From Caldifarciminota bacterium (lineage in GTDB: Bacteria > SDB-A), in contig JAFGIG010000049.1 in the NCBI GenBank assembly GCA_016929715.1, positions 1 through 42,796 on the forward strand: 42,796 bases of DNA, written 5' to 3'. A model generated the notes under the pieces. The model ran no database searches and was not told where the DNA came from. It saw nothing but the letters and a program-made list of their open reading frames with translations. Made by a program: the position numbers and the translations under genes. This document shows positions 39,570 through 42,796 of this stretch, one piece after another; the stretch's first letter is position 1; the number at the start of each line of letters is the position of its first letter.

Positions 39570-40859
39570 ATGAAAAAGAATTATTTGATTGTTTATGCAT
39601 ATAGAGATTTTCCTCTCAGAGTAGCAATTAAGGACCATCTATATTCTTTTGAAAAATTCTCTGGCGCGAGATGTTTCTATTTAAACATACTGGAAAGAAA
39701 TTTTCCAAATTGGTTAAAGAAAATTAATTTTGACCTTATAATATTCCATACTGTTTTTCTTTCATCGAGATGGAACAGGGAATTATTCAATAAACTAGAA
39801 GAAAAACTGACGTCTGTTAAAAGTTTTGATTCATTGAAAGTTGTCCTGCCTCAAGATGAATTCATCAACACAGATCAAGTTTGTGATTTTATACGTCGTT
39901 TTAAGATAGATGCCGTTTTTTCAGTTTCCCCTTCATCTGAATGGAGTAAAATATACAAAAGTTTAACAAAGTCAAATATTAAATTCGTAGAAGTCCTCAC
40001 GGGATATATATCAGAGGACAGAATCCAAATGATTTCCAAAAAAATTAAGAATATACGACGTGACACTGATATAGGTTATAGAGCATGGAAGGCTTCATTT
40101 TGGCTTGGAAGACATGGTCAGTTAAAACCGCAAATAGCAGAGGTTTTCAAACGTAAATCTCTTGATAATAACTTAAAGATCGATATTTCAACAAGAGATG
40201 AAGATACGATTAAAGGCGAAGAATGGTTTGATTTTCTTCTGAGGTGCAAATATACTATCGGTGTTGAAGGGGGTTCGAGTATTCTCGATGAAGATGGAAG
40301 CATCAAAAGAAAAACAGAAAAATACCTAATAAAAAATCCAGATGCAGGTTTTGAAGAGGTTGAAAAAGCTTGTTTTCCGGCAATAGACGGAAATTTACGA
40401 TTATTTGCTCTTTCACCAAGGCACCTTGAAGCTTGTATCACCAAAACCTGCCAGATTCTTGTTGAGGGTAGATACAATAATGTTTTGTCGCCCTGGAAAC
40501 ACTACATTCCAGTCGACAAAGATATGAAAAATGTCGATAAAATTATTGAAATTGTAAAAAAAGACGAATTACGTGAAGAGATTTCAGAAAATGCCTTTAG
40601 AGATATAGTCCTCAGCGGAAAATATACTTATAAGAGATTTGTTGAAATAATAGCTGAAAATTCAATTTCATGCAGAAAGATAAAGAAGAACACATATATA
40701 AAAGATAATTTGTTTTTTTTTGTGAATCGTATTAGCGAAAAATACACCTGGGTGAAAATTTATTTTTATCTCAAGATTAAGAGCAACCTGTTGAAATTCA
40801 TACCGGAAGAAATTGTAATATTATTAAAAAGGATTATAGGGAAAAAATGTGCGGCATAG
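39570..40859 (+). CDS. Glycan-cluster protein of unknown family, glycosyltransferase-like
   Basis: A 429-residue soluble protein I cannot assign to a named family. It opens with an aromatic, Rossmann-like strand 'YLIVYAYRDFPLRVAIKDHL'. 'FDLIIFHTVFLSSRW' and 'VVLPQDEFINTDQVCDFI' resemble the N-terminal half of a GT-B enzyme. The C-terminal part has 'LRCKYTIGVEGGSSILD', 'FALSPRHLEACITKTCQIL' and 'SPWKHYIPVDKDMKN', which look like the donor-binding E-x7-C/K and 'HYIPV..D..N' features of CgeB-like transferases. Between them is an acidic insertion. ATG 39570 lies two bases after the previous stop; no good SD is seen, so it is probably coupled. The 3' end overlaps asnB by 13 bases. Confidence 0.55.
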   Translation: MKKNYLIVYAYRDFPLRVAIKDHLYSFEKFSGARCFYLNILERNFPNWLKKINFDLIIFHTVFLSSRWNRELFNKLEEKLTSVKSFDSLKVVLPQDEFINTDQVCDFIRRFKIDAVFSVSPSSEWSKIYKSLTKSNIKFVEVLTGYISEDRIQMISKKIKNIRRDTDIGYRAWKASFWLGRHGQLKPQIAEVFKRKSLDNNLKIDISTRDEDTIKGEEWFDFLLRCKYTIGVEGGSSILDEDGSIKRKTEKYLIKNPDAGFEEVEKACFPAIDGNLRLFALSPRHLEACITKTCQILVEGRYNNVLSPWKHYIPVDKDMKNVDKIIEIVKKDELREEISENAFRDIVLSGKYTYKRFVEIIAENSISCRKIKKNTYIKDNLFFFVNRISEKYTWVKIYFYLKIKSNLLKFIPEEIVILLKRIIGKKCAA

Positions 40860-42757
40860 CAGGTTTATTTGATGTAAAAGGATGCAAAATAGAAAATTTA
40901 TCTAAAAAGCTTGATGTAATGAATTTTCTGCAATCTCATAGAGGGCCCGACGATCAAAGCACTTGGAGACATAAAGAAGAATTTATAGGTTTCGCGCATA
41001 AGAGACTGAGCGTAATTGATATCGCAAACGGCTGTCAACCAATGAAAGACGACAATGGAAATTGTATTGTTTTTAACGGAGAAATATACAATTTTAAGGA
41101 TATTAGAAAGGAATTGGGCGAAGAAAATTTTAACACTAATTCTGACACCGAAGTAATCCTGAAGTCTTATGCGAAATGGGGGACAAGATGCCTTGAGAAA
41201 TTCAGGGGGATGTTCGCCTTTACCCTTTGGGATGAAAAGAACAGGATTTTGTTCTGCGCGAGGGACAGATTCGGGATAAAGCCTTTCTATTATACTGAAT
41301 ATAAAAATATTTTTTTATTCGCATCTGAAGCCAAAGCTCTTCTCCCTTTTGTCGACAGAATTGAAACGGATCTGGATGGATTCAAGGATTATTTGACATT
41401 TCAGTTTTGCCTCGACGGTAAAAGTCTTTTCAAAGGGATCAAGGAACTATTGCCGGCTCACTATATACTGATTAAAGAAAAGGATATTCAATGTTTTAGA
41501 TACTGGCAGGTTTTCTACGACATAGACTTTAACCACACTGCAAAATATTTTTCAGAAGAAACCGAGAATTTGTTTGCAGAATCAATAAAATATCATAAAG
41601 TGAGCGACGTGCCTATCGGCGGTTATTTAAGCGGAGGCCTGGACTCGAGCATAGTAAACTTAAATGCCTCAGCAGGCATTGAAAATCAATTTGCGGCTTT
41701 TAACGGAAGATTTACCGAATACGAAGGTTTCGACGAAAGCGATTATGCTCAAAAATTAGCGGATTTCTGCGGATTTAATCTTTTATTTCTCGATATTAAA
41801 TCAAGCGATTTTATAGAGAATATCAAAAACGTGGTTTATCACTTAGATTACCCGGTCGCAGGCCCCGGTTCTTTTCCGCAGTTTATGCTGTCCTCTTTTG
41901 TCAAAAAGCACAGAAAAGTAATGCTTGGGGGACAAGGAGCGGATGAAATTTTCGGCGGGTATGCTCGTTACATGATAGCTTATTTTGAGCAATGCATAAA
42001 GGGAGCGATAGAAGGAACACTAAATAACGGAAATTTTGTAGTTACCTATGAATCGATAATTCCAAATTTGAAAACTTTGCAAAAATACAAACCGCTGTTA
42101 AAAGAGTTTTGGGCTGAAGGCCTTTTTGACGATATGGACAAACGGTATTTCAGACTTATCAGCAGAAATAACACATTGAATGAAGAAATAATTTGGGAGG
42201 AACTTGGCTCTTATTCACCTTATGAAACATTCTTGAATATTTTCAGAGCTGAAAATGTCGGGAAAGAATCTTATTTCGACAGGATGACTCATTTTGATTT
42301 TAAAACTCTTTTACCCGCATTATTACATGTTGAAGACAGAATGAGCATGGCTTTCGGCGTCGAATCGAGGGTTCCTTTTCTCGATCACAAACTCGTTGAA
42401 TTTTCAGCGACTGTGCCTTCTGACATAAAGTTTAAGAACGGGGAACTCAAACATTTACTTAAGATTGCCTTGGGTCAAAATCTTCCTGATATCATTAAGA
42501 ACAGAAAAGATAAAATGGGTTTTCCGGTTCCTCTCGTAAAATGGATGAACAAAGAATTAAAAGAATTTTTGCATGATGTATTCTCATCAAAAACCGCATC
42601 TACAAGACCTTTTATAAATAACAGAAAAGTTCTTAAATCAATTTCTCAAGAAAGTGAATTCGGGAGGAAGGTTTGGGGTTTGCTTTGTTTAGAGTTATGG
42701 CAGGAGCAGTTCCACGACAGAGAACATTATTTCAAATCGCTGATAAAAGAGGTGTAA
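40847..42757 (+). CDS. asnB: Asparagine synthase (glutamine-hydrolysing), AsnB-type
   Basis: A 636-residue two-domain enzyme. The N-terminal nucleophile is Cys2 in 'MCGIAGLFDV', and the glutaminase domain continues with 'SHRGPDDQ', 'GFAHKRLSVID' and 'FNGEIYNFKDIR'. The synthetase domain has the PP-loop 'GGYLSGGLDSSIV' (about 257-269), 'LGGQGADEIFGGYARY', 'RMSMAFGVESRVPFLDHKLVEF' and 'KDKMGFPVPLVKW'. It makes an amide from aspartate, glutamine and ATP. In glycan clusters such AsnB paralogues are often thought to amidate a sugar acid or peptide; whether this copy is biosynthetic or specialised cannot be decided. Higher GC than its left neighbours. Confidence 0.92.
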   Translation: MCGIAGLFDVKGCKIENLSKKLDVMNFLQSHRGPDDQSTWRHKEEFIGFAHKRLSVIDIANGCQPMKDDNGNCIVFNGEIYNFKDIRKELGEENFNTNSDTEVILKSYAKWGTRCLEKFRGMFAFTLWDEKNRILFCARDRFGIKPFYYTEYKNIFLFASEAKALLPFVDRIETDLDGFKDYLTFQFCLDGKSLFKGIKELLPAHYILIKEKDIQCFRYWQVFYDIDFNHTAKYFSEETENLFAESIKYHKVSDVPIGGYLSGGLDSSIVNLNASAGIENQFAAFNGRFTEYEGFDESDYAQKLADFCGFNLLFLDIKSSDFIENIKNVVYHLDYPVAGPGSFPQFMLSSFVKKHRKVMLGGQGADEIFGGYARYMIAYFEQCIKGAIEGTLNNGNFVVTYESIIPNLKTLQKYKPLLKEFWAEGLFDDMDKRYFRLISRNNTLNEEIIWEELGSYSPYETFLNIFRAENVGKESYFDRMTHFDFKTLLPALLHVEDRMSMAFGVESRVPFLDHKLVEFSATVPSDIKFKNGELKHLLKIALGQNLPDIIKNRKDKMGFPVPLVKWMNKELKEFLHDVFSSKTASTRPFINNRKVLKSISQESEFGRKVWGLLCLELWQEQFHDREHYFKSLIKEV

Positions 42758-42758
42758 T

Positions 42759-42796
42759 ATGAAAGTTTTAATAACAGGCGGAGCTGGTTTCATAGG
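42759..42796 (+). CDS. NAD-dependent nucleotide-sugar epimerase/dehydratase, 5' fragment
   Basis: Only the first 12 codons are in the window: 'MKVLITGGAGFI', the GxxGxxG dinucleotide-binding start of extended SDR enzymes such as GalE, RfbB or PseB-like dehydratases. It begins one base after the asnB stop with GAGG just before. The subtype cannot be told. Confidence 0.75.
   Translation, partial: MKVLITGGAGFI

Noticed and set aside
1-42796. CRISPR array, insertion sequence or prophage
   Set aside because: No spaced direct repeats, transposase, integrase or phage structural motifs were seen on either strand.

Overview
The window looks like chromosomal DNA of an uncultured, probably anaerobic, Gram-negative-type bacterium. 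The best guess, by inference only, is the FCB superphylum or a candidate phylum near it (WOR-3/TA06/Cloacimonadota-like). The signs are: a secreted protein ending in a type IX secretion (T9SS) type-A-like sorting tail and another ending in a FlgD-Ig-like tail; an Rnf operon and a [FeFe]-hydrogenase maturase (HydE); a Wzm/Wzt-type polysaccharide exporter; and an archaeal-type (type 2) valyl-tRNA synthetase. Gene packing is tight, with many 4-base ATGA stop/start overlaps. Shine-Dalgarno sites and sigma70-like promoters are recognisable.

Left part (1-10.4 kb): a GAF-domain protein and a bacterial eRF1-like (baeRF family 3) protein; a VOC protein; a decayed adenine deaminase remnant; a DUF1648 membrane protein; a secreted beta-propeller protein; WrbA; MnmA; then HydE leading a run of small proteins (zinc ribbon-DUF3592, a GGCT-like fold, a two-helix membrane protein, DUF3795) that ends against a TMEM175-like channel. 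Middle part (10.5-18.4 kb): type-2 ValRS; a large hybrid histidine kinase followed by a REC/HD-GYP response regulator; tRNA-Val(UAC); and a PAS-GGDEF diguanylate cyclase 30 bases downstream of the tRNA. The HD-GYP and GGDEF proteins suggest c-di-GMP turnover is organised here.

18.4-25.9 kb (minus strand): one apparently continuous operon reading split transketolase (N and C subunits)-ftsE-ftsX-rnfC-rnfD-rnfG-rnfE-rnfA. Almost every junction overlaps. It joins pentose-phosphate metabolism, cell-division wall remodelling and an ion-pumping ferredoxin:NAD oxidoreductase on one message. No rnfB is present in the cluster. A consensus-like promoter precedes it, back to back with a promoter for a large secreted propeller protein (26.1-28.7 kb). 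A 1169-residue protein follows with the architecture of soluble adenylyl cyclase: two cyclase domains, an NTPase and TPRs.

32.3 kb to the end: a phosphohexomutase (minus strand), then a plus-strand surface-polysaccharide cluster: PseC-like sugar aminotransferase, Wzm/Wzt ABC exporter, a methyltransferase containing a run of ten G, a GT-B glycosyltransferase, an unrecognised possible glycosyltransferase, asparagine synthase and the start of a nucleotide-sugar epimerase. The stretch from the exporter to the unrecognised protein is visibly AT-richer than the rest.

There is no CRISPR array, insertion sequence, rRNA or phage module. No intergenic gap exceeds about 300 bases apart from the one holding the adenine deaminase remnant. 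The observations most worth following are: the rnfB-less tkt-fts-rnf operon; the sAC-like cyclase whose two domains look catalytically complementary; a MnmA lacking its second catalytic cysteine; several SD-less genes whose predicted transcription start falls on the start codon; and the G10 tract in the methyltransferase.
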